Source: Aquibium carbonis (GTDB lineage Bacteria > Pseudomonadota > Alphaproteobacteria > Rhizobiales > Rhizobiaceae). From it: a stretch of DNA of 64,000 nt. The stretch is from contig NZ_RWKW01000001.1 in NCBI RefSeq assembly GCF_003970795.1, forward strand, positions 19,770-83,769, written 5' to 3'. Made by a program: the position numbers and the translations under genes. The notes beneath the pieces are model-generated. The model did no database searches. It worked only from the letters and a program-made list of their open reading frames with translations, and had not been told where the DNA came from. Of this stretch, positions 47,360 through 56,832 are shown piece after piece (the first letter of the stretch is position 1; every line of letters starts with the position of its first letter).

Positions 47360-48589
47360 TTATGCCGCGCTGATGGCGGATGGCCGCCGCGCAAGCATCG
47401 CGATCGCCGAAAACACGGCGACGCCCGCCACCGCCACGAGGCCGAGCATGACAAGCGCCGTCAAGGTCGACGTTCCCGCCATGAGGAGGGCGAAGACGAA
47501 GGGCGCGAAGGCTGATGTGAACTGGCGGGCGGCGCTCATCCAGCCGACCTTGGCACCATAGGCCGCTCGTCCAAACACTTCCAGCGGCAGTGTGCCGCCG
47601 ATGATCGAGATCAGCCCCGACCCGAGCCCGAACAGGATCACGAAGATGGCTATACCGGCCACCTGCGGCGCGGTCGCGATCAGCATTACGAGCCCTCCAG
47701 TGAGGAACAGCGCGGCGATTACGGCCAGCCAGCTTTGCCGCAACCTGCCGCCGAAGATCATGTTGATCAGGCGGCTCGCCACCTGCGACGGTCCGAAGAA
47801 AGTCGAGACAAGCACGCCCGCCGTGCCGAGCCCGAGACCGGTCAGCAGCGGCACCATGTGGATCAGGATGGACGAAAGGACAAAACCCGTCGCGGCGAAA
47901 CCGGCCAGCATCAGCAGGAAGATGGTGCGCAGGCGTGCCGGATCGATCTGGACGCCAGGCTGGTCGGCAGGCGCGGCGGCATGCGTTTCGACCGAGGCCG
48001 CCCGTTTTCGACGCGTCGCCATACTCGCCATCCAGGCATGCACGGGAAGGCAGATGAGGAGATTGAACCCCGCGAAGACCAGATAGACTCCGCGCCAGTC
48101 GAGATGCGCGTGAAGGAGGGTCGTGAGCGGCCAGAACAGGGTCGAGGCGAAGCCGGCAATGAGCGTCAGGTGCGTGATCGATCGTTGCGCGCCCGTGGTG
48201 CTCAACTGGACGATCGCCACGAATGCAGTGGCATAGAGAACGAAGCACGAGGCGAGCTCCATGGCGATCAGCGCCGCCAGGAAGCTGTAGCGTTCCGGCG
48301 CCAACGCACAGGCCGCAAGCGCAAGGGCTGCGGCGGCCGAACCGATCGTCATCACCTTGCCGGCTCCGTGCCGATCGGCGAGGCGTCCGGCGGTTGGTGC
48401 GCAGAGGCTTCCCAGGAAAAGCGCCACCGAAAGCGCCGCGAACGCCCAGTACTCGGGAACCGCGAACTCCGCCGCCATGGCCGGTGCGAGGATGGAGAAG
48501 GAGTAGAACAGGGTGCCGTAGCCCACGACTTGCGTAAGGCCGAGTGCCCAGATGGCGGTGTTGGGAGCCTTTTCGGCAGCAAGCGACAT
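47360..48589 (-). CDS. Major facilitator superfamily transporter
   Basis: This 409-residue transporter has twelve helices; the first is TAIWALGLTQVVGYGTLFYSF and the cytoplasmic loop between helices 2 and 3 reads GRLADRHGAGKVM, the MFS motif A. It lies 35 bases downstream of an ArsR repressor gene on the same strand, so it is likely expelled-substrate controlled by that repressor. Related ArsR-linked MFS pumps handle arsenicals or other oxyanions; the substrate here is not proven. Confidence 0.9.
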   Translation of the reverse strand: MSLAAEKAPNTAIWALGLTQVVGYGTLFYSFSILAPAMAAEFAVPEYWAFAALSVALFLGSLCAPTAGRLADRHGAGKVMTIGSAAAALALAACALAPERYSFLAALIAMELASCFVLYATAFVAIVQLSTTGAQRSITHLTLIAGFASTLFWPLTTLLHAHLDWRGVYLVFAGFNLLICLPVHAWMASMATRRKRAASVETHAAAPADQPGVQIDPARLRTIFLLMLAGFAATGFVLSSILIHMVPLLTGLGLGTAGVLVSTFFGPSQVASRLINMIFGGRLRQSWLAVIAALFLTGGLVMLIATAPQVAGIAIFVILFGLGSGLISIIGGTLPLEVFGRAAYGAKVGWMSAARQFTSAFAPFVFALLMAGTSTLTALVMLGLVAVAGVAVFSAIAMLARRPSAISAA

Positions 48590-48624
48590 GCGAAAAGTCC
48601 GGGAGGAGATCGGTTGCTGGGGAG

Positions 48625-48957
48625 TCAGGCGTCCTGAAGGGTCTGTGGCATCGCCACGCCCGGCGGTAGCGAGCCGTCGACGCAGCATTCGTCCGACAGG
48701 AAACCGAGCAGTGCTTCCATCGCCGGATAGACTGTTCGGCAGATCAGCGTCGTACCGTGCCGCTCCTGGCTGACGAGCCCGGTGTGGATCAGGCGCTTGC
48801 AATGGTGCGACAGCGTCGAGGCGGGAATGCCAAGCTTTTCCTGGATGTGCCCGACCGGCACTCCCTCCGCGCCCGCCCGCACCAGGATACGGTAGATCGA
48901 AAGCCGCGTCGGGTTGCCGAGCGCCTCAAGCTGGCGCGCTGCCTGTTCAAGCATCAT
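48625..48957 (-). CDS. ArsR/SmtB-family metalloregulator
   Basis: This 110-residue winged-helix repressor (EALGNPTRLSIYRIL, then GIPASTLSHHCKRLIHTGLV and a wing SQERHGTTLI) has an adjacent pair C91-C92 near the C-terminus in DECCVDG. ArsR proteins with a C-terminal CC pair bind As(III) or Sb(III) there. It is first in an operon with an MFS transporter and has a perfect inverted repeat upstream (48998-49017), consistent with autorepression. The alternative start is the second ATG one codon on. Confidence 0.92.
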   Translation of the reverse strand: MMLEQAARQLEALGNPTRLSIYRILVRAGAEGVPVGHIQEKLGIPASTLSHHCKRLIHTGLVSQERHGTTLICRTVYPAMEALLGFLSDECCVDGSLPPGVAMPQTLQDA

Positions 48958-48997
48958 GGCGGCAGATTTAGGCGCGTGCCGGCGAACTGTCAAAGAA

Positions 48998-49017
48998 ATT
49001 TCGAAGAATGTCGAAAT
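48998..49017. promoter_or_regulatory. ArsR operator, perfect inverted repeat
   Basis: ATTTCGA (48998-49004) and TCGAAAT (49011-49017) form a perfect 7-base inverted repeat around a 6-base spacer. It lies 41 bases upstream of the arsR start, in the position of a promoter-overlapping operator. Confidence 0.7.
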
Positions 49018-49055
49018 AGGGCGATGCGACCGGCCTGCCGTCGGGCGGAGCTCGA

Positions 49056-50033
49056 TCACGGCCAGAGCCAGGCGAGGTAGCCGATATATCCCAACAGCAG
49101 CACCGTGCCTTCCCCGCGGCTGATCCGCCGACCGGTCCAGGCGAAGAAGATGACGAGGACGGAGATGGCGATCATCACAAGATTGTCGAAGGTGACGATC
49201 TCGCGTGGAACGTCGGTCGGCGCCATCAGGGCCGTCGCGCCGCCAATGCCGAGGATGTTGTAGATGTTGGAGCCGACGATATTGCCGAAGGCGACGTCGG
49301 TCTGCTTCCTCAAGGCAGCCATGACCGACGTGACCAGCTCCGGCATCGAGGTTCCGACCGCCACGATGGTGAGGCCGATCAGGGTTTCGGAAACGCCATA
49401 GGATCGCGCGAGCCCGACTGCGCCGTCGACGAGGAACTTTCCGCCTAGCACGACGATGGCCAGACCCGCTACCGCGGTCAGAAGTGGCATGACAAGCGAG
49501 CCCTTGGACACCTTGTCGGGCACCAGCGCCGGATCGGCTCCCTGGGCGGCGAGGCTCTTGTCATAGACCGCGCCGTGGTCGCTCGATGACTGGCTCTCCT
49601 GCCGGAACGCGAGATAGATGTAGGCGGCCAGGGCGGCCAGGAAAACCGCGCCGACCAACCGACCCGCCGGCATCGTCGCGGCCATGGCAGCAAAGACGAG
49701 GGCGACGCCGATCATGACGAGCCCGTCCCGCTTCAGCGTGCTCGATTCGACGGTGATCGGCAGGATGATCGTCGCGACGCCGAGGATCAGCAGGAGGTTG
49801 GCGATGTTGGAGCCGACGATGTTGCCATAGGCGATGCCGGGCGCCCCGGCGAGCGCCGCCTGCACGGACGTGACGAGTTCCGGCGTTGATGTACCGAAGC
49901 CGACCAGGGTGAGGCCGATGACCAGTGGCGAGACGCCGAGCCTGCTCGCCACGTTGACCGATCCGCGAACCAGAAGTTCGCCTCCGAGGACGAGCAGGAT
50001 CAAGCCGCCGATGAGCAGAAGAAGGGTTGTCAC
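49056..50033 (-). CDS. Calcium/sodium antiporter (YrbG-like, CaCA family)
   Basis: This 325-residue antiporter of the cation/Ca2+ exchanger superfamily has ten or so helices in two inverted repeats, each with the alpha-repeat motif: GTSTPELVTSV and GNIVGSNIANLLL in the first, GTSMPELVTSV and GNIVGSNIYNILG in the second. The acidic residues there coordinate Ca2+. It starts with a GTG at 50033. It exports calcium in exchange for sodium or protons. Confidence 0.94.
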   Translation of the reverse strand: MTTLLLLIGGLILLVLGGELLVRGSVNVASRLGVSPLVIGLTLVGFGTSTPELVTSVQAALAGAPGIAYGNIVGSNIANLLLILGVATIILPITVESSTLKRDGLVMIGVALVFAAMAATMPAGRLVGAVFLAALAAYIYLAFRQESQSSSDHGAVYDKSLAAQGADPALVPDKVSKGSLVMPLLTAVAGLAIVVLGGKFLVDGAVGLARSYGVSETLIGLTIVAVGTSMPELVTSVMAALRKQTDVAFGNIVGSNIYNILGIGGATALMAPTDVPREIVTFDNLVMIAISVLVIFFAWTGRRISRGEGTVLLLGYIGYLAWLWP

Positions 50034-50197
50034 GCGATCAACTCCGATGGTCCGAAGAGCAGGAAGGGAGGAGGGGGGGCGAACGCCGTCGTCTCATATA
50101 GGCTGTCCAGACAGGATTGCGAGGCAAGTCCGTCGGGATTCGATCCGCACGCCATTCTCCCGCCGCGTGATCTCGTGCGACGGGAGAACCTTGTCTG

Positions 50198-50467
50198 TCA
50201 GTTGTTCTCGGGGGCCGTCTCCGCCTCATAGGCAAGGCGAACGATGATGACGAAGCCCCAGAGCGCGAGGGCCCCGAAGAGACCATAAAGCCCGATGGCG
50301 ATGGTCTGGGACAGGTGCAAAAGGACGACCAGCGAATACACGAAGACGCCGCCCACCGTGACGAACTGGCTCGAGATGAGGGTCGTCACGGCTGCGACGC
50401 CGAAGAGACTGGCGAAGGTCAGGACGCGCCGCGGCGCGGCGGCCTGTGAAAAATCGGTCTGTGACAT
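50198..50467 (-). CDS. Small membrane protein, unknown function
   Basis: This 89-residue product has two predicted membrane helices (LTFASLFGVAAVTTLISSQFV and a second from about residue 40 to 75 with LVVLLHLSQTIAIGLYGLFGALALWGFVIIV) and short polar ends. I do not recognise the family. An acidic C-terminus (YEAETAPENN) suggests it is complete. It precedes the antiporter on the same strand. Confidence 0.6.
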   Translation of the reverse strand: MSQTDFSQAAAPRRVLTFASLFGVAAVTTLISSQFVTVGGVFVYSLVVLLHLSQTIAIGLYGLFGALALWGFVIIVRLAYEAETAPENN

Positions 50468-50684
50468 GGTTTCTGGTTCCAGAGCGGAAGGAATGATGCG
50501 CAGCGATGTCTCGGCGCACGGAAACGGATGGGTGGATGCGCTCGACCGGCCGCGTCATCCGGTGCCGTCGCCATGACAGGCGTTCGGCGGGGGAGACGGG
50601 ACGGGCAGGCACTGCGAGCCGAGCCGCTAGGTTGCGAAGGAGCGATGCGCCATCAGCGCTCGCGTCACCAGCAATGGGCCGTGC

Positions 50685-51065
50685 TCAGGCTCTGGAGAAA
50701 ACGGTCGGTGGCGCGCGTTGTCCGGGAACGAAGGACGCCCTGCGGACCGATGGCACGGTCCCCACGAAACGCGCGATGCGCCCCTTGCCGGTCGGGATGA
50801 AGCCCCGGCGGGCAGAGAGCATCGCATCGTCGGCTGAACTTCCGTCGGGGGGCGGCTGCGTGTCGCCGGCGCGGAGACGGAGATCGACCTGCGGGCCGTT
50901 CGAGACGAGGACCGGATCCGCGTGATCGCCGGACGAGAGAACAGGCTGGCCGAGATTATAGCCCGATCCAGCGGTGCGACCGGCGTCCGCGACGTGCGCG
51001 AGCACGGTCAGAATCGCCAGGAGTCCGACAAGCCAGCGCGCCGTGATCCGACCTAGAAAGTTCAA
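50685..51065 (-). CDS. Predicted exported protein, unknown function
   Basis: This 126-residue product starts with a clear signal peptide (about residues 1-28, ending AHVADAGR) and is otherwise rich in Arg, Pro and Ser with no recognised domain. It is upstream of the small membrane protein on the same strand. The signal peptide and the AAGGTATCCTTGAA-type region before it support it only weakly, and a chance frame in GC-rich DNA remains possible. Confidence 0.4.
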   Translation of the reverse strand: MNFLGRITARWLVGLLAILTVLAHVADAGRTAGSGYNLGQPVLSSGDHADPVLVSNGPQVDLRLRAGDTQPPPDGSSADDAMLSARRGFIPTGKGRIARFVGTVPSVRRASFVPGQRAPPTVFSRA

Positions 51066-51147
51066 GGTATCCTCTCGCCGGCCCTAGCCGACATGAAAGT
51101 CTCTACCAGTATGTCGAATGGGGCGCCAGAGGCCGTGCGCGACGTGG

Positions 51148-51870
51148 TCAGCGCGCGCGTGACTGCGCGGTGTCGTGGCGGATGGAAATCGACTTGTGGA
51201 GATGCACCATCATGGCAGCGGCAAACAGCGGGGTGAGCAGATTGACGAACGGGATCGCCAGGAAGCCGGCGATCACCAGGCCGGCGAGGAACACGGTGCC
51301 GGAATGACGGCGCCGCAATGCCTTGGCCTCGGCCTCTGGCCGGAAGCGCATGGCGGCGAATTCGAAGAACTCGCGGCCGAGCAGGTAGCCGTTGACCACA
51401 AAGAAGGCGACGAGGTTGACGCCCGGGATCAGCAGAAGCAGCAATGCCAGCAGATTGCCGACGACCACGATGGCGAAGAACTTGAGCGACAGCCACAACG
51501 CCTGCACCGGCGGCAGGGCGCGGCCCGGCGGATCGGCCGGATAGTCCGTCTTCTCGACGAGTTCGGCGACGTCGTCGAGGAATAGGCCGGCGATCAGCGC
51601 CGAGACCGGTGCGATGAGCAGCGCCAGCCCCAGCGCCAGCACAAGGCCCGCCAGGATCGCCGCGATCAGCCCGACCCAGCTCGCCCAGTCCGGCATCGCC
51701 GGTACGAAGCCCTGGAGAAACGGCAGCGCCAGCCACTCGAAGCCTTGCGTCAGCGCAAACCACAGCGCCACCAGCGCTAGCAGCGTCAACCCGAGCGTCT
51801 TGAAGAAGACGGCGCGGAAGGCGGGGGAAAGAATCTGGCCGGCGGCCCGGCCGGCTGCGTCAAGGATCAT
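51148..51870 (-). CDS. CysZ/EI24-like membrane protein
   Basis: This 240-residue integral membrane protein of the EI24/CysZ family, with about six helices, contains FFKTLGLTLLALVALWFAL, the long central hydrophobic segment and the family motif GYLLGREFFEFAAMR. CysZ in E. coli is a sulfate importer, so this could be a sulfate permease, which would pair with the sulfate assimilation genes at 42-47 kb, although it is not linked with them. Confidence 0.85.
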   Translation of the reverse strand: MILDAAGRAAGQILSPAFRAVFFKTLGLTLLALVALWFALTQGFEWLALPFLQGFVPAMPDWASWVGLIAAILAGLVLALGLALLIAPVSALIAGLFLDDVAELVEKTDYPADPPGRALPPVQALWLSLKFFAIVVVGNLLALLLLLIPGVNLVAFFVVNGYLLGREFFEFAAMRFRPEAEAKALRRRHSGTVFLAGLVIAGFLAIPFVNLLTPLFAAAMMVHLHKSISIRHDTAQSRAR

Positions 51871-52065
51871 CGCGGGCGTTTCCTGTGCGGGTCGCAGATA
51901 GGGATGCGCGCGGAGGGAAGCAAGCGCCGTTGCCGCGCTGCAACGACAGGCGCGTGCCGGCCGTGGCGCCGCGGGCCTCGCCCGGCCGATGCCGTTGCAA
52001 TGTCGGGCGGATCGGCTAAACCGGAAACGACGTTCCCGCCCGAAAAACGCAAGGCTTTCCTCCCC

Positions 52066-53067
52066 GTGTCATCCGATCCGACCTACGATGTCCTGTGCAT
52101 CGGCAATGCCATCGTCGACATCATCGCGCGCTGCGACGAGGCCTTCCTCGTCGACAACGGCATCATCAAGGGCGCGATGAACCTGATCGACGCCGAACGC
52201 GCCGAGCTGCTCTATGCCCGCATGGGGCCGGCGGTGGAGGCCTCGGGCGGCAGCGCCGGCAACACGGCGGCCGGCGTGGCGAGTTTTGGCGGCCGGGCGG
52301 CCTATTTCGGCAAGGTCGCGAACGACCAGCTGGGCGTGCTGTTCGCCCACGACATCCGCGCGCAAGGCGTGGCCTTCGACACGAAGCCACTGGAGGGCTT
52401 CCCGCCGACCGCGCGCTCGATGATCTTCGTGACGCCCGACGGCGAGCGCTCGATGAACACCTATCTCGGCGCCTGCGTGGAGCTCGGTCCCGACGACGTG
52501 GAGGCGCAGAAGGCGCAAGGCGCGAAGGTGACCTATTTCGAGGGCTATCTCTGGGACCCGCCGCTGGCCAAGGAGGCGATCCGCCGCACGGCAGCACTTG
52601 CGCACGCCGCCGGCCGCGAGGTGTCGATGACGCTGTCGGACCCCTTCTGCGTCGACCGCTACCGCGACGAGTTCCTCGACCTGATGCGCTCGGGCACGGT
52701 CGACATCGTCTTCGCCAACGAGAGCGAGATGAAGTCGCTCTACCAGACCTCGTCCTTCGAGGCGGGGCTGGAGGCCATCCGGAAGGACTGCCGGCTCGCC
52801 GCCGTCACCCGCTCGGAGCGCGGCTCCGTGATCGTGCGCGGCAACGAGACCGTGCAGGTCGACGCCATCGAGATCGCCGAGCTGGTCGACACCACCGGCG
52901 CCGGCGACCTCTACGCCGCCGGCTTCCTCCACGGCTACACCACGGGACGGAGCCTCGCCGACTGCGGCAAGCTCGGCTCGCTGGCGGCCGGCATCGTCAT
53001 CCAGCAGGTGGGGCCACGGCCGATGAAGAGCTTGCGGGAGGCGGCGGAGCAGGTGAGGCTGGGGTAA
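52066..53067 (+). CDS. Adenosine kinase (PfkB family)
   Basis: This 333-residue PfkB-type kinase phosphorylates adenosine (or a similar nucleoside) to AMP. It opens with TYDVLCIGNAIVDIIARCDEAFLVDNGII, has the substrate loop SGGSAGNTAAGVASFGG and the catalytic signature DTTGAGDLYAAGFLHG with the base Asp. The start is probably the GTG at 52066, giving the family N-terminus; an ATG at 52000 would add 22 residues. It is divergent from the CysZ-like gene. Confidence 0.93.
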   Translation: MSSDPTYDVLCIGNAIVDIIARCDEAFLVDNGIIKGAMNLIDAERAELLYARMGPAVEASGGSAGNTAAGVASFGGRAAYFGKVANDQLGVLFAHDIRAQGVAFDTKPLEGFPPTARSMIFVTPDGERSMNTYLGACVELGPDDVEAQKAQGAKVTYFEGYLWDPPLAKEAIRRTAALAHAAGREVSMTLSDPFCVDRYRDEFLDLMRSGTVDIVFANESEMKSLYQTSSFEAGLEAIRKDCRLAAVTRSERGSVIVRGNETVQVDAIEIAELVDTTGAGDLYAAGFLHGYTTGRSLADCGKLGSLAAGIVIQQVGPRPMKSLREAAEQVRLG

Positions 53068-53079
53068 ACCCGCACTTCC

Positions 53080-53712
53080 TCACATCACATCCTCCGGCCT
53101 TCTCCCCGGCCGGCTCCGGTACGGCGGAAACGTCCAGCCGAACCAGAGCGCGCCGCCGCGAACAGTGAAGGCGGCCAACGCTCCAAGGACGGCGGAAAGC
53201 GGCATGGTGAGGCCGAGGATGGCGAGCAGGGTGAAGGTGCCGGCGCCGGCGAGTGCTGCGGTGACGTAGATTTCGGGGCGCAGCAGCACGGAGGGTTCCT
53301 GCGCGGCGATGTCGCGCACGATGCCGCCGAAGGTCGCGGTCATCACGCCCATGACGATGGCGATGGTGGCCGAGCCGGTAACGATCAGGCCCTTGTAGGC
53401 GCCGAAGACGCAGTAGGCGGCAAGACCGATCGCGTCGAGCCAGAGCAATAGCTTGTAGCGTGATTCGATCAGGTGGGCTGTGAAGTAGACGATGACGGCG
53501 ACGCCAGCGCAGACCAGGATGTAGTCCTGGTTGACGGTCCAGAACACCGGCACGCCGAGGATCAGGTCGCGCAGCGTGCCGCCGCCCGTGCCCGTCACGC
53601 AGGCCATGAAGACGAAGCCGATGATGTCGAGCTCTTTGCGCGAGGCTGCCAGCGCGCCGGTCGCGGCGAACACCGCCACGCCGGCATAGTCGAATGCGAG
53701 GATCGGGATCAT
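53080..53712 (-). CDS. TRIC-type cation channel family protein (UPF0126)
   Basis: This 210-residue membrane protein with seven helices has the two repeated glycine-rich motifs of the bacterial TRIC family: GALAASRKELDIIGFVF with GTGGGTLRDLILG, and GVMTATFGGIVRDI. Such proteins form trimeric potassium-permeable channels. The ATG at 53712 is used; a longer frame upstream runs through a palindromic repeat. It is convergent with adenosine kinase, with only 12 bases between their stops. Confidence 0.92.
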   Translation of the reverse strand: MIPILAFDYAGVAVFAATGALAASRKELDIIGFVFMACVTGTGGGTLRDLILGVPVFWTVNQDYILVCAGVAVIVYFTAHLIESRYKLLLWLDAIGLAAYCVFGAYKGLIVTGSATIAIVMGVMTATFGGIVRDIAAQEPSVLLRPEIYVTAALAGAGTFTLLAILGLTMPLSAVLGALAAFTVRGGALWFGWTFPPYRSRPGRRPEDVM

Positions 53713-54136
53713 GGCGCCTCCTGCGACAGGCTTAGCGCGGATGCTGGGGGTTGCGCCAGACGGGGGGCGGGGGGCGATGGCGCGTGGTGGGAGTTGATCG
53801 CGATTCAACCGGAAGGGCGGCGCTGTCCATCCCGTTGGTCGTATCGACGCCGAGCGAGGCACCCCCTCTGGGCTGCCGCCCATCTCCCCCTCAAGGGGGG
53901 AGATCATTCGCTCCTCCGTCTCCACAGTTCTGGAACGTTGCAGAGTGGGCGCCGCCGCCGAAACTGCCGATCTCCCCCCTTGAGGGGGAGATGGGCGGCA
54001 GCCCAGAGGGGGGCGTGACGGAGCGTGGTGCTGGGGACTCAGCCTATCGCGGGCGTGCTGCGAGGCTTGCCCTGGCGAGGCCGAGGTCGGCGCGAACCGG
54101 GGAGCGGTCGCGCCAGTCATGCGGAAGACGATTCGC
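53713..54136. other. Repeat-bearing spacer between the TRIC and grpE genes
   Basis: This 424-base stretch holds no gene. Its main content is the palindromic repeat at 53861-54014. Confidence 0.6.
53861..54014. repeat. Palindromic repeat with long arms
   Basis: The left arm (53861-53904, CCCCCTCTGGGCTGCCGCCC and CATCTCCCCCTCAAGGGGGG) has an almost exact inverted copy at 53970-54014, with a 65-base centre. Confidence 0.85.
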
Positions 54137-54787
54137 TCAGCCCTTCGCGTCGCTCTCGGGCGCGCTCTCGGCCGGCGCGGCCTTGGGGCCGCCCTTCGAC
54201 ACGCCCACCATGGCCGGGCGAAGCATCCGCTCGCCGATCACGTAACCGGTCTGCACCACCTGGACCACGGTGTTTGCCGGCAGGTCGGGGTTCGGCACCT
54301 CGAACATCGCCTGGTGGAAGTTGGGATCGAAGCGCTCGCCCTCGGGCTCGATCTTCTTCACGCCGTGGCGCTCCAGCGTGGAGAGCATGCCGCGTTCGGT
54401 CATCTCGACGCCTTCGAGCAGAGCCGAAAAGCCCGCATCGCCCTTTTCCTTCGCCTCGGCGGGCACCGCGGCCAGCGCGCGCTGGAGGTTGTCGGAAACG
54501 GTGAGCATGTCGCGGGCGAAATTGGCGATGGCGTAGGCGCGAGCGTCGTGCACGTCGCGGGCGGTCCGTCGGCGCAGGTTCTCCATCTCGGCGGCCAGCC
54601 GCAGCGCCTTGTCCTTCAGTTCCTCGTTCTCCTTGGCCAGCCGCATGAACGCCTCGAAATCGGCCTGCGGCGCGTCGTCGGACGGTGCCTCGGCGGGCTG
54701 GTCGGACACGGGGGCGGAATGCTCGGCATAGCCGCTGCGCGCCGTCTCGGTGTCGGGCGCGTGTTCGTGGTTTGGATGGTCGCTCAT
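54137..54787 (-). CDS. grpE: GrpE, nucleotide exchange factor for DnaK
   Basis: GrpE releases ADP from DnaK and acts as thermosensor of the chaperone cycle. The 216-residue product has a disordered acidic N-terminus, the long dimerising helix ([25 protein letters not shown]) and the beta-domain with HQAMFEVPN and [18 protein letters not shown]. The ATG at 54787 gives the usual start. It lies 86 bases downstream of hrcA on the same strand, with its own promoter-like site (54833-54861). Confidence 0.95.
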   Translation of the reverse strand: MSDHPNHEHAPDTETARSGYAEHSAPVSDQPAEAPSDDAPQADFEAFMRLAKENEELKDKALRLAAEMENLRRRTARDVHDARAYAIANFARDMLTVSDNLQRALAAVPAEAKEKGDAGFSALLEGVEMTERGMLSTLERHGVKKIEPEGERFDPNFHQAMFEVPNPDLPANTVVQVVQTGYVIGERMLRPAMVGVSKGGPKAAPAESAPESDAKG

Positions 54788-54832
54788 CGCTTGATCCCGT
54801 ATGCTCGAATTCTGGTCTGTGAGTTGCGCCCG

Positions 54833-54861
54833 ATATCGAGGCTCGGGGTGCAAAAATCAAG
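54833..54861 (-). promoter_or_regulatory. Candidate promoter for grpE
   Basis: On the minus strand CTTGAT (54861-54856) and CGATAT (54838-54833) are separated by 17 bases, just upstream of grpE and at the very end of hrcA. CTTGA-type -35 boxes are shared by the alphaproteobacterial heat-shock sigma RpoH. Confidence 0.4.
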
Positions 54862-54873
54862 GGGTGGCGCTTG

Positions 54874-55944
54874 TCAGCCCAGCATCCGAGAAATCATCTG
54901 CGCGGTATAGTCGACCATCGGCACGATGCGGGCATAGTTCAGCCTCGTCGGCCCGATGACGCCGAGTGCGCCGATGACGCGGGCGTCCTTGTCCCGGTAG
55001 GGGGCCACCACCAGTGAAGAGCCAGACAGCGAGAAGAGCTTGTTTTCCGAACCGATGAAGATGCGCACGCCGGACCCCTGCTCGGCCAGTTCGAGCAACT
55101 GGATCAGCCCCTCCTTGGTTTCGAGATCCTCGAACAGGTGCTTGAGCAGCTCGATGTCGGCTTGCGCGGTGACGTTTTCGAGCAGGTTTGCCCGTCCGCG
55201 CACGATGAGACGCGAGGGCGTCCCGCTCTCCGAGCCGCCCCAGACCGCGAGGCCTTTCTCGACGAGGATCTGCGACAGCGAGTCGAGCGCCAGCCGCGTC
55301 TCCTCGCGCAGCCTGGCGATCTCGGCGCGTGCCTCGGCGAGCGTCCGGCCGCGTATGTGGGCATTGAGGTAGTTCGAGGCCTCGTGCAGTTGCGAGACGG
55401 TGACGCCGGGCGGCAGGTCGATGACGCGGTTCTCGACGTCGCCGGAATGGGAGACCAGCACGGCCAGCGCCTTGTCCGGTTCGAGCTGGATGAACTCGAT
55501 GTGCTTCAGCGCGGTCTCGGTCTTGCCCGCGAGCACGACGCCCGCGCCGCGCGACATGCCAGACAGCATGGTGCTCGCCTCGGTCAGCATGTGCTCCAGT
55601 GACGCGCCGCGTCCGGAGGCCTTGACCTGGGTGTCGATGACGCGGCGCTCTTCTTCGGAAAGGGCGCCGATTTCCATGAAGGCGTCGACGAAGAATCGCA
55701 GCCCCTTCTGCGTGGGAAGCCGCCCGGCCGAGACGTGCGGCGAATAAATGAGGCCGAGATGCTCGAGGTCGCTCATCACGTTGCGCACGGTGGCCGGCGA
55801 TAGCGAGGACGGCAGCAGGCGCGCGAGGTTGCGCGAGCCGACGGGCTCGCCGTCGCGCATGTACGAATCGGCGATCAGCCTGAAAATTTCGCGCGATCGC
55901 ATGTCGAGGGACTGTAGGGTCGGGTCGGTGATCGGCTTAGTCAT
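54874..55944 (-). CDS. hrcA: HrcA, heat-inducible transcription repressor
   Basis: HrcA represses groESL-type operons by binding CIRCE elements. The 356-residue product has an N-terminal winged helix (LDMRSREIFRLIADSYMRDGEPVGSRNLARLL, then SPATVRNVMSDLEHLGLI), the GAF-like middle domain and the C-terminal conserved SLVVAPYRDKDARVIGALGVIGPTRLNYARIVPMV. No CIRCE palindrome is visible in this window. The ATG at 55944 follows GGAGG. It is divergent from rph. Confidence 0.95.
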   Translation of the reverse strand: MTKPITDPTLQSLDMRSREIFRLIADSYMRDGEPVGSRNLARLLPSSLSPATVRNVMSDLEHLGLIYSPHVSAGRLPTQKGLRFFVDAFMEIGALSEEERRVIDTQVKASGRGASLEHMLTEASTMLSGMSRGAGVVLAGKTETALKHIEFIQLEPDKALAVLVSHSGDVENRVIDLPPGVTVSQLHEASNYLNAHIRGRTLAEARAEIARLREETRLALDSLSQILVEKGLAVWGGSESGTPSRLIVRGRANLLENVTAQADIELLKHLFEDLETKEGLIQLLELAEQGSGVRIFIGSENKLFSLSGSSLVVAPYRDKDARVIGALGVIGPTRLNYARIVPMVDYTAQMISRMLG

Positions 55945-55967
55945 GGCATCAAGCCTCCGGGAAACAG

Positions 55968-55995
55968 CATATAATCGGCATCCGCGCGAACACAA
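55968..55995 (-). promoter_or_regulatory. Candidate promoter for hrcA
   Basis: On the minus strand TTGTGT (55995-55990) and TATATG (55973-55968) are separated by 16 bases, 24 bases before the hrcA start. Confidence 0.45.
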
Positions 55996-56079
55996 CGTCG
56001 GTGAGGGGTCGTTTCCCTTTGCGTCGCTGCGATCATGAGGTTAAAAGCCGCGCTTTATCGACATCGAGGAAAACACTCC

Positions 56080-56796
56080 ATGCGTCCTTCCAAGCGCCAG
56101 CCTGACGAGATGCGCGCCGTCAGCTTCGAACGCGGCGTCTCCAAGCATGCCGAGGGCTCCTGCCTCGTCAAGTTCGGCGACACGCACGTGCTGTGCACTG
56201 CAAGCCTGGAGGAGCGCGTGCCGCCATGGCTGCGCAACAGCGGCAAGGGCTGGGTGACCGCCGAATACGGCATGTTGCCGCGCGCCACCGGCGACCGCAT
56301 GCGCCGCGAGGCCTCGACCGGCAAGCAGGGCGGGCGCACGCTCGAAATCCAGCGTCTGATCGGCCGCTCGTTGCGCGCGGTGGTCGATCTGGAGGCGCTG
56401 GGCGAGGTGCAGATCACGGTCGACTGCGACGTGATTCAGGCCGATGGCGGTACGCGCACGGCCTCCATCACCGGCGGCTTCGTCGCGCTCTATGACTGCC
56501 TGGCCTGGATGGAAGCCCGCAAGATGCTCACCGTGAGCAAGGTGCTCAAGGACCACGTGGCTGCGATTTCCTGCGGGATTCATGGCGGCACCTGCGTCAT
56601 CGACCTCGACTATGTCGAGGATTCATCGGCCGGCGCCGACGCTAATTTCGTCATGACCGGCAAGGGCGGCATCGTCGAGATCCAGGGCACTGCCGAAGGC
56701 GACGCGTTCTCGGAGGCACAGTTCGCCGAACTCCTGGCGCTCGCCAAGAAGGGCATCGCCCGTCTGGTTGACCTGCAGAAAATGGCGGTAGGCTGA
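56080..56796 (+). CDS. rph: RNase PH
   Basis: RNase PH trims tRNA 3' ends phosphorolytically. The 238-residue product starts [19 protein letters not shown], has the phosphate-site residues in [26 protein letters not shown] and [13 protein letters not shown] [26 protein letters not shown] sequence, and the catalytic region with [15 protein letters not shown]. The start ATG at 56080 follows GAGGAAAA. It is divergent from hrcA, a common rhizobial arrangement. Confidence 0.96.
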   Translation: MRPSKRQPDEMRAVSFERGVSKHAEGSCLVKFGDTHVLCTASLEERVPPWLRNSGKGWVTAEYGMLPRATGDRMRREASTGKQGGRTLEIQRLIGRSLRAVVDLEALGEVQITVDCDVIQADGGTRTASITGGFVALYDCLAWMEARKMLTVSKVLKDHVAAISCGIHGGTCVIDLDYVEDSSAGADANFVMTGKGGIVEIQGTAEGDAFSEAQFAELLALAKKGIARLVDLQKMAVG

Positions 56797-56832
56797 GACG
56801 GATCACGACCGCAAAGGGACAGGAAACGGGAC

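Noticed and set aside
50155..50190. Hairpin TTCTCCCG/CGGGAGAA downstream of the small membrane protein gene
   Set aside because: The stem is good but no T run follows on the relevant strand, and position alone is not enough to call a terminator.
53473..54018. Plus-strand frame across the TRIC gene and palindromic repeat
   Set aside because: Antisense to the TRIC channel gene and partly made of repeat sequence.
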